Positions 10,179 through 21,263 of a stretch of 64,000 bases of DNA are shown here, in pieces; the stretch's first letter is position 1; each line of letters begins with the position of its first letter. The stretch comes from Guillardia theta CCMP2712 (lineage: Eukaryota > Cryptophyceae > Pyrenomonadales > Geminigeraceae): assembly GCF_000315625.1 (NCBI RefSeq), contig NW_005434625.1, positions 255,513-319,512 of the forward strand, given 5' to 3'. The notes under the pieces were generated by a model. That model was not told the origin of the DNA and did not search any database. It was given only the letters and a program-made list of their open reading frames with translations. A program made the translations under genes and the position numbers.

Positions 10179-11362
10179 GAGGTTTGTTTGGCGGACCTGA
10201 AGGCTTCGATGGAGCTGAAAGGCTTCATTGCCTCGGAATCGTCTTGCCACAGTGTTGCTCTCTGAGTACGGGTTGTCTGCGGTCGACGCGAGCCAGCCGG
10301 TTGTAGACGATGCGGGGACATTTATCATTAAAGTGTTGTATACACAACCTTGCGTAAGACCTTGAGCTCAGATGATCTTAGGATCTCTGTCTATTAGCGC
10401 ACACACTCATCAGATCAGCAGCACCACTGCAGGAATCTGCATCGTCATCCATTATCCCAAGGCTACCGTCGCCAAGGCGCGTCCGGTATGAGTCCAGAAT
10501 ACAACATAAAGTAAGAACTGCCTCAAGCCCTCGATCAAGTAGGAAGCAAAGCCTCGGAGTCAGTGATGAAGATAGCGCGTCGAAGACAGCAGCACCAAGA
10601 GGTCACGTGGTATGTCACGGTCGTGCACTCAGTCTAACAGCGGCGAACTCGAAAGCAAACTGGGCCCGTGAGTTTACTGCACCCCCTCGTCAGTGATCAG
10701 AACATCTTACAGCTTCAAGTTTTTAAGTTACTAGGCATACCAAGCGCGACCGGACACTGGCCCGACAAAGAGGCACTCGGAACTCGGAAAGGGTAGTGAG
10801 TCGCGGGCGTGTCAAGTTCAAGTGATTTTGACACCCGGTGACCTGGAAAGCCTTGGAGCCTCCTCGGAGTGACTCATGATACCTCCGAGTGCCGTGTTCG
10901 GCCGTAGCCCGGCCGCAGGCGTGAACGGCGTATTACGGGACTCGGGACGGCACCCGGCCCCGGCGGCCGGCGCCGAGTCGGGCCGGCGCCGAGTCGGGCC
11001 GGCGCCGAGCCTCGGAGTGACTCACCGTCTGTCATCCTGAGTGAGAAGGCTTCCCGGGCCGCCGGGGCGCCGCCGGGCCTCAGGCCCGATCGGGCCCGCC
11101 GTGACCCGGAGATTCAGCCGGAGATTAATGAGCGCGCGGGAACCGCTAGGGCCCCTCTCGCGTTTACTCAAAGTTAAGTTAAAAATCAGTACGAGGACAA
11201 TCAGGCCGTCATGCTATAGGCGAGCAGACAAGAGCGCTGAGGTGGTAGGATGTCATGTATGCATGCATGAAAACTTGATGGAAGATATTTCTCTGTGAGG
11301 GACAGGCGCGCAATCATGTCCAAGCTGACCCGCGACTCCGCATTGGACAGAGGTACATCTCG
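10179..11362. other. Intergenic, includes a GC-rich island
   Basis: About 10,740-11,160 is a GC-rich island. It includes a direct repeat of a 16-bp unit (GCCGGCGCCGAGTCGG, about 10,968-11,012). Its right edge holds TCAAAGTTAAGTTA (11,169-11,182), which recurs inverted beside the island near 62.9 kb. The rest shows no gene. Confidence 0.5.
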
Positions 11363-14300
11363 ATGATTCTGTTGTGTTGGAGACCAACTGAGTCTTGTCA
11401 CCTCGCAGTGCTTTCCAGGTATTGCTCCAGTGGAGAAGGGGAGCATGACGATGATTTGAATGTTGTCAACTCTGCACTTGAAGTTAGATCTGTCATCGAG
11501 AACGCAGACAAGGCCCGCAGGGCAGCACATCGACTTCTCCGAAGTTCCGAATCGCATGCTTTCCCCGCAATGGCAGATCGTGACAATGCTGGATCTATAC
11601 AGATGATAGCACTACGTCAAAGAGATTGGATGGATGAGACAGTTTTGGACAGTCACGTCACCCTTCCCTTGCACTCGCCGAGTCCTATCTCAAAGTTTGC
11701 AAGGAGTTCAGTTTATCGAGAGCCTGATCCGAGCCTTCATCTCTCCTCAGAAACAAGGCCCACTCCGAAGCGTTGGGAGAGAGATCTCTCGAGCTCATTT
11801 CACCCGTGGGGAGCCAACACCCTAACCGATGAAGAAAGACCCAGCACATTGAAAACTGATTTGTCCCAACCTCAAAAGCTTCCTTGGAGGTCCAGTGACC
11901 AACAAACAACAGCCTCCCATGCCAGCTTGCAGGAAAAAGCCGCTATTTCCATAAACAATGATCTAAAGACTTCAAGCATCATAGCCAATGATCTAAAGAC
12001 TTCAAGCGTCATCGGTTATTCAACTACAGTACAACATAGAAACACAGATGGCCAGGAAGTGGAAAGCGATCTCAGTTGCGATACCCACCAATTGAATGAT
12101 GTTCGATCTTGCATCTCTCGTCTCCAAAAGCGCATAGCTTCATTGGATGCAAAGAATTGCTCTCTTCAGTATGAGAACCTGTTGCTCAAAGCCGCCATCG
12201 ATACAGCGCACGCAGGTGTCACACACTTGATGGTAGGGGCTCAAACTTGCATCTTGTCAACAGGGAGAAATTTATTGGAAAGCTCCAAAGTGAAGCCTGA
12301 CGATCTACTTAAAAGGTTTGAGAGTGGTTGTCTTGAGAGACAAATTATCATTCCATCAACATCCTCATACTATAAGTGTGCTACGGCACTGCAGAGCTCC
12401 GAAGATCTCGAGCTGTGTGGACCGCTGTTCAGGAACATGATTGACTTGTCGCTTTTCATGATCGACAACCAATCTTTACTCACAGAACAACAGAGTCAGA
12501 TAGAATGGCTACAAGCTGAGCAATATGAATTGTCTCAACAATACCGGCATGCGAATGACTTGATGGCCTCTTGTATTTCACATCTGGATGATCAGGCACA
12601 CCGCATGCAAAGCAGGGTCGAGGGGGGATATTTGTTTGTGTTAAAGACATTTCAAGAAGAATTTATCTCACTCCAGCAAGTCTTGCTGCAATTGTATGCA
12701 TCGTTAAGGTCACAGTTTGCAGAGCTCCGATTGTCAATTTCTTGGTATAGAAGTCGTGTGCTCAGGAATCATTCATTTGTTGTCATCAGGTCTTGGAAAT
12801 TCCTTATAGGACGGAAAAAGTTTCGGAACAATATCGTTTTACACACAGTATGCAAATCAAAGATGAAGGCATTTTCTGAATCCTTTCAAGCGTTCAAGTA
12901 TCTGCATTCGTCGGTGCATCATAGAATCAAACTCAACAAGTTTGTTTCAAGACAGGCTAACAGATATGTGAAAGCCACTGTGATGTTTGCGTTGAAATGC
13001 AGGAATCGAATGAAGAACGCTCATGAAACTTTTGAAAATTGCAACGATTTTGTGAACATGCGACTGACAAAATTGCTTTTCTTCGTTGTCTGGGAAAAAG
13101 CTACTTATTTCAAATCTTTACATACCTTTCAAACTGCTTTGTATTTTGCAAGGAAAAAGGCTACTCAAAGTGTTGTGGGCACATTGGAATTGTGGAATAA
13201 GTTTGTAAAGAAACGATCTGTTCTTAGAAGCAAAGTTGCTGGGAAAACAATTGAGATGTTGAGAATATTTATTTTCAGATGGTGCAGAGCATATCATAGG
13301 CGACAACGAAACCGATTTGTTTCTTTATCTATATCTGAAAGGCATGGCATGTTCCTGGTTTCTACCACCTTTCAGCTGTGGGGTGAACTTTCCCACTTGA
13401 ACATACTGGCAATAGATCAGTGCAAACGCCTCGTTGCGCAACATAAGCGAAAGTTTCTACAAAACATGTTTGAATCCTGGTTTACAATAGCTAAAATCTC
13501 ACAAAATAACTTTCAGAAAGTTCTCAAATTTCTCCAAACAAGAATCAATCTAATGACTCTGAAACTTTCAATTCGTGCTTTCCAAACTTGGTTTGATTTG
13601 TGCACAACAAAATTTGACATTGAAAATCAGATCAGCAGAATGAATCATGAGAAAGGAAAAAAACAGACCAAAGAACATTTTGTGAGCTGGCATGCTTTGA
13701 AGAGCGCAAATCAAAGTTTCAGGAAGTCTGTGGAGAAATCTGCGGCAAAAGCTTTGCATAGAGATTCAATCCGGACAATAAAAACATCACTTCAAAAGTG
13801 GATAACAGCCTGCTTCACTCGGAAAATACTCAGACAAATATCGGGCATTATCATCGATAAACAGACAAATAGCTTAAAACAATCAACACTACAACGTTGG
13901 CAAAATGAGGTGCAGCGAAAAATCAAAAAACCATTAAGACGAGAACAATTGAACACCAAGCAACAAAACACAAATTGCAAAAAGCCTGGAACAGTCTCCA
14001 AACTCAAATGAAAAACTACAAACAAACTAAAGCATTCTCAAATGCAAACCGTTCAAAATACAACATCCGAATCTATACAAGGACGCTCAAATTGTGGGAA
14101 GCTCAAACCATAAAACAACAATGGACGCGAAAATCAGTGCGAGGGGCAGTGGCGCGGCGGGAGGCAGGGATGCAGAGGGCGGCGACATGGGGCTGGAGGG
14201 AGCTCACGGCAGGGGCGAGGGAGAGGCGAGCGATGGCGGCGAGCATGGGGCGGGTGAGAGAGCGGCAAGCAGGGAGGCTTGCGCTGGCCATGTGGGGAGC

Positions 14301-16910
14301 TGGGACGGAGGCCGGGCTGAGGGCGGAGGCAGCGGGCGAGAGAGCGCGGAGGGAGCGGGAGCGGAGGGAGGTAGAGGAGGCAGTGTGGGCGTGGGGGGAG
14401 GCCGTACGGGAGCGCCGGGGGGAGGCGAGGGGAGAGCAGACGAGACACAGGCGGGACAGGAGGGCGGCGAGGAGGGTACTGCAAGGGTGGGGCGAGGTAG
14501 CGGCATGGGAGGCGGCAAGACGGGAGGGGGTCATGCTCAAGGCAGAGGAGAGGCGGCGAGGTCGGGAGGCGGCGAGGGCGTACGGGGGCTGGCAGGAGGC
14601 GGCGGCAAGGATGAGATACCAGCGGTGGGCAGCAGGGGTGATCGGGAGCCGGCATGGTCGGGGGATGTGTCGCGGGAGCTTGCGGAGGCTAGAGCTATAC
14701 CGGAGCGTACGGCAGAGGAGGACGGGGATGGCGAGGTCAGGGAGGGAGCGGGGGAGGAGGAGGGCGGCAGGGAGGGTGTTGAGGCGGTGGGGAGAGGAGG
14801 CTCGGAGACGGCGGGGACGGCGGGAGACAGTGCGAGGGGCAGTGGCGCGGCGGGAGGCAGGGATGCAGAGGGCGGCGACATGGGGCTGGAGGGAGCTCAC
14901 GGCAGGGGCGAGGGAGAGGCGAGCGATGGCGGCGAGCATGGGGCGGGTGAGAGAGCGGCAAGCAGGGAGGCTTGCGCTGGCCATGTGGGGAGCTGGGACG
15001 GAGGCCGGGCTGAGGGCGGAGGCAGCGGGCGAGAGAGCGCGGAGGGAGCGGGAGCGGAGGGAGGTAGAGGAGGCGGTGTGGGCGTGGGGGGAGGCCGTAC
15101 GGGAGCGCCGGGGGGAGGCGAGGGGAGAGCAGACGAGACACAGGCGGGACAGGAGGGCGGCGAGGAGGGTACTGCAAGGGTGGGGCGAGGTAGCGGCATG
15201 GGAGGCGGCAAGACGGGAGGGGGTCATGCTCAAGGCAGAGGAGAGGCGGCGAGGTCGGGAGGCGGCGAGGGCGTACGGGGGCTGGCAGGAGGCGGCGGCA
15301 AGGATGAGATACCAGCGGTGGGCAGCAGGGGTGATCGGGAGCCGGCATGGTCGGGGGATGTGTCGCGGGAGCTTGCGGAGGCTAGAGCTATACCGGAGCG
15401 TACGGCAGAGGAGGACGGGGATGGCGAGGTCAGGGAGGGAGCGGGGGAGGAGGAGGGCGGCAGGGAGGGTGTTGAGGCGGTGGGGAGAGGAGGCTCGGAG
15501 ACGGCGGGGACGGCGGGAGACAGTGCGAGGGGCAGTGGCGCGGCGGGAGGCAGGGATGCAGAGGGCGGCGGCATGGGGCTGGAGGGAGCTCACGGCAGGG
15601 GCGAGGGAGAGGCGAGCGATGGCGGCGAGCATGGGGCGGGGTAGAGATCGCTGTTCATCTATATATTTTTTCAATTCATGGTTATCGTTCTTGCGATCTA
15701 AGTTGTCGTCTTCAGAGCTGTTACAGAAATTGGATCTTTTTGTTTACAAGCAGTTGGTATATCGTTATGGTTTGTCTAGATATCTGGCTCTTTGGCGCCT
15801 GAATTTTCGTTATCATCGACATGGGCACGGCTCGGCCATTGTCAGATTTGGCGTTGCATGCTCGTACATGTCTTCGTCACTTTTGGGTTTTGTTCGTCGT
15901 GTGTTTTCATCTTGGAGTTTTTTGACGTTTTGCCGATGTGATGGCAAACAGCGGCACATGGTGAAGGTTTGTTTTCTTCTGTGGGGATTTCAGCTGGCGA
16001 ACGTTGAAGAAAAGGATGGTCCTGAGTCCGGGCCCTTGCACTCAAGACATACGAGAAGTAGCCTGGAGATGATCAGACCGGCAGGTGAAAACCTTTCAGG
16101 CCATCACAACCCCAGTGTTTTCCAGGACATTGATGGGAAATTCACTTCCATCGTGGGTATTGCAGAGGAATATCTTGCAAAGATTGAATTCCTTTGGAGG
16201 ATTATGTGTTCCGAGCATCTCAGCATCAAGTTTTCTGTACACTCCAATATGTGTTCCGTCCGCAACGAGTTGGTTGAAATACTAGGCTCCTTGGAGCAAG
16301 AGATCTCAATTTTTCACCTGCAGGCTGTAGAATCATGGTACACCAATGATTCCCGGAGCGTCGAGCTGGAGAACCTTGCTTTTGAGACGAGGTTTCTCCG
16401 CCAGAAAGCCAAGGAGCAGGAGAGGGAGCTTCGGAAGCTGGCAGATATCCAACAGACCAACATCACCCTCAAGAAGTCAAACCTTCTCCTGAATCAGCAT
16501 GTGCAGGATATGAGGACCGCGCTGTCAGAGGCCAACAATGAGCTCGAGCTCTTGTCGTCATCCATGTCAAGGGCAAGAGCTTCCAAGCAGGCTGATGCCT
16601 CTGCGGAGAAGCAGTCGGGGGAGCAGTCCCACACGCTGCAGGGCAGTCTCCTCGATCTCCGTAGGAATGCTGGGTTTGACACCCGGCGTGAAGGCATCGA
16701 CAGGCCTCTGATGCATTTCTCCAAGATGGTCGCAGGTACTTGTGGGTGCTGGGGACAAGTTGCTGACATGACATCCTGACGCGCATGTGTTTGCTAGATC
16801 CCAACTTCTTAGGAGAAGCCATGAACGGTCTGATGGATTCAGTTCAAGATGGAGCCAATCATCTGCTTCAAAGCTCACCCTATCAACCGCCGAAGAATAA
16901 GAGTCACTAG
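11363..16910 (+). CDS. SFI1-like tryptophan-repeat protein (putative centrin-binding scaffold)
   Basis: SFI1-family proteins form long helices whose repeated W-centred motifs bind centrin at centrosomes and basal bodies. Frame 1 runs 11363-14011. It has a variable N-terminus, a coiled coil (CISRLQKRIASLDAKN) and then repeated motifs such as TLELWNKFVKK, SWFTIAKI, TLQRWQNEV. The open frame then shifts: the continuation (LQKAWNSLQTQ, LKLWEAQT) is read from about 13,939. A 29-nt GT-AG interval (13,910-13,938) would join them in phase, or a base may be missing. Motifs continue through the GC-rich tandem repeat (TWGWRELT, LAMWGAGT, LQGWGEVA, LRRWGEEA) to about 16,735. A 62-nt intron (16,736-16,797) then leads to a last exon ending at 16,910. 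The C-terminal 150 residues form a coiled coil (KEQERELRKLADIQQ). The true start may lie in an upstream exon. W-motif spacing, not overall identity, supports the family call. Confidence 0.6.
14135..15640. repeat. 693-bp tandem duplication, 2.2 copies, inside the SFI1-like gene
   Basis: Copies start at 14,135, 14,828 and 15,521 (the last about 120 bp long). The period is 693 bp, exactly 231 codons, so the frame is kept. Reading copies 1 and 2 side by side I found one difference: GCA in copy 1 against GCG in copy 2 in the codon before VW, which is silent. The third copy has ACA changed to GCA. The unit is extremely rich in G and A on this strand, unlike the AT-rich exon sequence before it, and has hardly any stop codons in any of the six frames. 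Confidence 0.95.
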
Positions 16911-16979
16911 TGATACTACCGTAATTAAACTCAGTCGACAGCTGTTTCAAGTACCGTCGGCGATTTGCAACTCCGAACT

Positions 16980-17165
16980 TCGGAAAGTCGGCCTAGTAGT
17001 AGTGACGCTGCCACTGCCACCGTGGCAGGCCGGGCCGGCCCGGGCCGCTCAATGCCACAGTGCCGCTGGGCCCGTGACTAGTCGGACCGGACTCAGTGCC
17101 CGGAGTGCGAGGCTCCGGAGGCTGCCGGGCCTCAGTGTGACTGCCCGGCCGGCAGCCGGCCCAAT
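16980..17165. repeat. GC-rich island
   Basis: A short island of the same class as the one at 4 kb. It begins near TCCGAACTTCGGAAAG and ends at TATTACTAATTT, in the gap between the SFI1-like gene and the thiouridylase. Confidence 0.55.
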
Positions 17166-17323
17166 CCTGTATTACTAATTTTATTTCAATTTCCTTGATG
17201 TTCGCCGGTAGTTCTAAACATAGGGGCGCATGCCATGGCAGGTTCAGGAGCCTCGGAGTCATCAGGTGCGACAGTCGGGAAGCAGCAGATGAGCGACAAG
17301 GAGCATCGAGACGAGCTCGTGCC

Positions 17324-18934
17324 ATGAAGGCGCTTGTGCGAGTCTTGCCCCGTGTGTACGGGCGATGTGTGGCATGTCCTGTGCCGTCTCGCCTTCAGTC
17401 GGCCTCGTGCGTGCGGCACAAGACGATCGCTGTTGCCTTGTCGGGAGGTGTGGACTCTTCTGTGGCAGCTCTGCTGCTCAAGCGGCAGGGTCATAAAATC
17501 TTTGGCATCTACATGAAAAACTGGGAGGAGGAGGAGGAGAAAGGAGAGAACAAGCAGGTGAAGCACTGCAGCTCTGCGCAGGATCTTCTTGATGTGAAAT
17601 CAACTTGCAAGCAGCTGGACATGGAGCTGAAACAAGTGAACTTTGTGAAAGAATATTGGACTGATGTCTTTGAGCCCATGCTTGATGGCTATCTCAGTGA
17701 CCTCACGCCAAACCCTGATGTAGCTTGCAATAGGCAGATCAAATTTAAGCTGCTCCTACAGCACGCGTTCAAGCTTGGTGCCGACTATTTAGCAACCGGC
17801 CACTATGCGAGACTGGACCATGCTTGTGACGGGACAAAACTTTTGAGAGCAAGAGATTACAACAAAGATCAGTCTTACTTCTTGTCAAATGTGGATGGGA
17901 AATGCTTTGACCGTGTGCTGTTCCCACTGGGAGATCTTCTTAAGAGTGAAGTCCGCAACATTGCCATAGAGGCACACTTGCCGTCTGCAAGGAAAAGGGA
18001 GAGCATGGGACTTTGCTTCGTCGGAAAGCGGAACTTTGAAGATTTCATATCCAACTACATACCAGACGACGACCCTGACGTTCGGAGCAAGATGGGAAAT
18101 TTCGTGGATCTTGAGACCGGGCAGGTCTACGGGGCACACAAAGGAACGCATTTCTACACCATCGGCAAAGGAGCGCGAATCAGCGGCGCCCCGACCAAGC
18201 TGTACGTGTGTGAGAAACGAGGGTCGGACATCATGGTAGTGCCGGGGACGAACCATGATGCGCTGCTTTCCTTGTCTTGCCTTGTCGGACCTCCTCATTG
18301 GATCTCGGGCAAGCTGCCTGAAGAGCTTGCTGCTGGTGGAGAATTTCGCTGTCAATGTCGATTGAGAAACCTCGGGGACATTGTCCCGTGCAGTTTGCGT
18401 GTGATGAGCCAAGAGCGGATCAGGGAAGGTTCTCTCCCAGAGAAAACCTGTAAATATTACAACCTGAGGGTGCCGAGAGGTGGAGAAGAAGGAGAGCTAC
18501 TCATATTAGAAGTCCGTTTCGAAGAGCCACAGTATGCTGTTGCTCCAGGTCAGTTGAGGATGTTTCTGCTTCTGTCTGCGTCACGAGAACTTCCAGGGCA
18601 AGTTTGCTCCTTCTATCAAGGGGACGAGTGCTTAGGTTGCGGGGCCATACTGAAATCAGGTGACGTCTGTTGGAGTGAGTCCACTGGGCCGGTAGTCATT
18701 CAGCAGCAGGTCCCTCACTCTGGGCTCAGAGGCAGCAAGCGGCGGACGGGGACTCACTCGCAGGCCCTTGACATGCGCTCCAACTGCGAGAGCGAGACGC
18801 AGCGGAGGCCCCTCAGCTTCAGCCCCCTCAGGACCTTCTCCAGCACTTGCAGGTTGTACTCCCTAAATCCAACTTCGGGCATGTGCAGCAGGACGATCGA
18901 TCCCTGCGCGAGAGTATCAGGAAGTATTTTCTGA
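17324..18934 (+). CDS. tRNA-specific 2-thiouridylase (MnmA/TRMU family)
   Basis: The enzyme thiolates uridine 34 of Lys, Glu and Gln tRNAs in organelles, using ATP and a sulfur donor. The PP-loop SGGVDSS lies at about residues 40-46. NPDVACNRQIKFK and GLCFVGKRNFEDF carry the two expected catalytic cysteines. ATGHYARL, KDQSYFLS, THFYTIGKG and, near the end, VCSFYQGDECLGCG are further family signatures. The Met at 17,324 follows a basic, hydroxylated stretch before the domain that would suit a mitochondrial presequence; the frame is open from 17,195. A 48-nt intron (18,549-18,596) is needed to join YAVAPG to QVCSFYQ; its length is a multiple of three and lacks stops. After CGAILKSG the frame runs on to 18,934 without family resemblance. 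It overlaps the last exon of the convergent deacetylase, so the true end may be near 18,665 or spliced. Confidence 0.9.
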   Translation: MKALVRVLPRVYGRCVACPVPSRLQSASCVRHKTIAVALSGGVDSSVAALLLKRQGHKIFGIYMKNWEEEEEKGENKQVKHCSSAQDLLDVKSTCKQLDMELKQVNFVKEYWTDVFEPMLDGYLSDLTPNPDVACNRQIKFKLLLQHAFKLGADYLATGHYARLDHACDGTKLLRARDYNKDQSYFLSNVDGKCFDRVLFPLGDLLKSEVRNIAIEAHLPSARKRESMGLCFVGKRNFEDFISNYIPDDDPDVRSKMGNFVDLETGQVYGAHKGTHFYTIGKGARISGAPTKLYVCEKRGSDIMVVPGTNHDALLSLSCLVGPPHWISGKLPEELAAGGEFRCQCRLRNLGDIVPCSLRVMSQERIREGSLPEKTCKYYNLRVPRGGEEGELLILEVRFEEPQYAVAPGQLRMFLLLSASRELPGQVCSFYQGDECLGCGAILKSGDVCWSESTGPVVIQQQVPHSGLRGSKRRTGTHSQALDMRSNCESETQRRPLSFSPLRTFSSTCRLYSLNPTSGMCSRTIDPCARVSGSIF

Positions 18935-19828
18935 CAGAAACTTTCTCACCTCGCTCGCATGCTTTAGAATGTAGTTGGAGATGTAAGTAGGCTTGCAGAT
19001 GACGTCCATGCCGTAACAGTCGCACATGGCAACCCGATACCCCTCCTTGTCTAGCACGTCCTCCATCGCTCTGCTGACTTTGCCGTGAGGCGGACGAAAC
19101 CACTTGACTCTGCACTCCGAGCTTTCCTGGGGGCGCACACTGGCCGGCTGGAAGTCACCCAAGACTTTTTCGCAGTCGCACAGAATCTTTCTGAAGCTGC
19201 TTTCATCGTGAAGATGATAGGCGATGTCTTCACCACCATGATTGCATAATTCATGTCCCTTCTCTACAGCGTCTCTCATAAACTTTTCTCGACCGTTCAC
19301 GAACGAGGACACGATGAAGAAGGAGCAGGTTGCCCCGTGTCGCTCCAAGACATTGAGGACTTCCTCCGTCAAGGGCTGCCCTCGCCCTGGCGCATCATCC
19401 ATGGTCAGGGCCACGACCCCCTTCGCACCGTCCTTGCCCCGGAAGTGCCAGACTGCCTTCCTGCACCAGCCCATGAACAACTTCGCCATGGCGATCATGC
19501 CGAGAGGGGAAGGGAAGCTTGCAATGTCCCAGAGGATCGCCATGACATCGGCCGTCCAGCCGGGGGAGAGGGAGTAAAGGAGCTTCCATCTTGGCTCTTG
19601 AGGTCCAAGACCTGCGCTTGCTCTGAGCCTTGCCTCGACCAGCGCGAGGGCCCTCATGCTGATGAGGAGGAAGCAGATATGAGTAGCAGCAAACAAGAAC
19701 AGGTAGAGAAGAAGAGAGGGCGTGTCTCCGGACAGGCTCGAGAGCAGCATCGCTCCCATGTCCTCAGCCAGTTCTGTAGACCAGCTCTGCAAGCCCGCCC
19801 CACCAGCGACACTCGGTTTCCGACTCAA
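18754..19828 (-). CDS. Polysaccharide deacetylase-like (NodB domain) membrane protein
   Basis: NodB-domain enzymes remove N-acetyl groups from chitin-like or other glycans using a metal. Motif 1 is LTMDDAPG. The metal-site region is GHELCNHGGEDIAYH, motif 3 is WFRPPHGK, and LLHMPEVG supplies the final motif. The first Asp-Asp pair is kept, but the usual H-x3-H spacing is altered, so activity is uncertain. A hydrophobic segment near residues 35-60 (LLLYLFLFAATHICFLL) predicts a membrane anchor. Exon 1 ends at 18,950 and a 46-nt intron (18,904-18,949) leads to the last exon (18,903-18,754, ending MSRACE). The start at 19,828 reads into a GC-rich island; the Met at 19,759 (MGAMLLSSL) is an alternative. 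Confidence 0.8.
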
Positions 19829-20220
19829 CTTCCGACGCCGCGGCCGGCACGGTCCCGCCGGCGCCGATCCAGGAGTCCGGGATCGGATCAGGCCCGGATG
19901 CTCCCGGAGTCCGGCGGGCGGTGATCATCATGGCCGGAACGCCACCGTCTCCGGACTCGGGAGTAAGTTCAACAGATTCCGAGGCAAAGCCTTGAAGGGC
20001 CGCCGCCGGGGGCCGCGCGTCCGATGACTGCCGGGCCAGTTTCCGACCCGGTCGCCTCGGAGGCGTGACCGTCAAGGCCCGGCTTACTCGGAACAGTGCC
20101 ATTTGAATCCGATGACCGAGGCAGCCGGGCTGCGCTTGACCGTGGCATGACCCTGACACTCAGCACGGCCGCACACGCCGGGCACCGTCCGATCGTGGCA
20201 CCCCGGGCCCCGCCCATATG
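19800..20220. repeat. GC-rich island
   Basis: An island upstream of, and perhaps slightly overlapping, the 5' end of the deacetylase gene. Between it and 20,484 nothing is recognised. Confidence 0.55.
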
Positions 20221-20484
20221 GACCAGGTTGGCCGCACACTGGCCCTGAGCCCCGCAGGAGTAGTATTTTGCGCTCTTCATCGTCTTGCATTTTGACAGAT
20301 TATTGTCAGTTCCGACCTGCTTCACACTGAACCAGCGGTTTGGAAGTCGTTCTCTAACGGGCCATCTGTCACTTGCTGTAGAAGAACGAGTTAATAAGGT
20401 AGGCACCCATGCAGATGGTTTATGGACAGCGTTGCAGGATCAACACCCAAAAATGTTCCCCGCCCCCTGCCTTCCCTGCCTTCT

Positions 20485-21126
20485 CTCCTGCCTGTCTCGC
20501 CCCATGTCCTCTCAATCCGATCACTCGTAACTCGTAACAATGCTTTATTATCTCACTCCCTCCCTCTCTCGTCTATCTACACCCTCGCTTCCTCTGCTCG
20601 CCCCTCTCTTGCTGTTGCTCTCCCCCCCGACGTCTCTCGTCAGGGATCTCTTGTCATCTCGCGGTAATCTCGAGCACTCCCGCCCTGCCGACCAGTGCGT
20701 CGCTCCTCTCCCTCGCTTCCTGACGCTTCCGCCTCGCCTCGTGGATGTTGCTCAGGCACTCTGCTCCGTCGCAGCGTACTGTGACCCTCCAGTCTGCCTT
20801 GGCTCCCAGGGTCTCCGTGCTGCGGATCTCGGGTCTTCGTCGAGCCGCGCTTGGGTAGGTGCTGAACAAGGATGATCGTCGGGGAGAAGCCGCCCGGGAG
20901 AAGCCGTGGTCTATCATGACGATGGAGAAGCTCCTGCAGCTAGGCTGGGGGGGAGCTTGGGTGTGGGAGGAGGTATGGGAGGAGTCGTGTTGGGATGGCA
21001 TGCGGTAGGATCTGTTGCAGGCGTCAAGGGTGCTGTAGAATATGAAGGGGAATCGGGGGGGCGGATATGTTCGCTTTAGGCGACTGGCAAAGGAGGCAGA
21101 CTCCGAACTTTGGAAGGTCTAGAAGG
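20485..21126. repeat. Left arm of a 642-bp inverted duplication
   Basis: Reverse complement of 23,435-24,076. By eye I count roughly ten mismatches and no length change over 642 bp, so about 98% identity. The inner 125 bp (21,002-21,126) match perfectly. Outside both ends the similarity stops abruptly. Confidence 0.95.
20654..21001 (-). CDS. Duplicated 115-aa ORF, copy A
   Basis: Begins MPSQHDSSHTSSHTQ and ends GVLEITAR. It is identical to copy B except Cys for Ser in TVRCDGAEC. Six base differences fall inside the ORF. Five are silent third-position changes (GAT/GAC, GCC/GCT, ACG/ACA, CGC/CGT, GCG/GCA) and one is Ser/Cys. The complementary strand also has an open frame of 111 codons, but there three of the changes alter residues. 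This favours the minus-strand reading as a selected protein. It is rich in Ser and Arg, with no signal, membrane span or known motif. Transcription would run outward from the spacer. Confidence 0.5.
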   Translation of the reverse strand: MPSQHDSSHTSSHTQAPPQPSCRSFSIVMIDHGFSRAASPRRSSLFSTYPSAARRRPEIRSTETLGAKADWRVTVRCDGAECLSNIHEARRKRQEARERSDALVGRAGVLEITAR

Positions 21127-21263
21127 CAAATTGCTGACGGAAAATCATTTTTAATGTCAGCAGATCATGAGGGATTGAGCTAAGCTGACAAAGTCACGAG
21201 GGCAAGGACTGTCCTCCACAATTGGCAAAACCCTGTTCCCGAAATTTCTAGACGGGTCGCCTG

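Noticed and set aside
14094-15674. Long ORFs on the other frames and strand of the 693-bp repeat
   Set aside because: GC-rich tandem DNA lacks stop codons in every frame. Only the frame with regular tryptophan motifs continues the neighbouring exons.
20540-20875. 111-codon ORF opposite the duplicated gene (also 23,686-24,021)
   Set aside because: Differences between arms change residues in this frame but are mostly silent in the opposite one.
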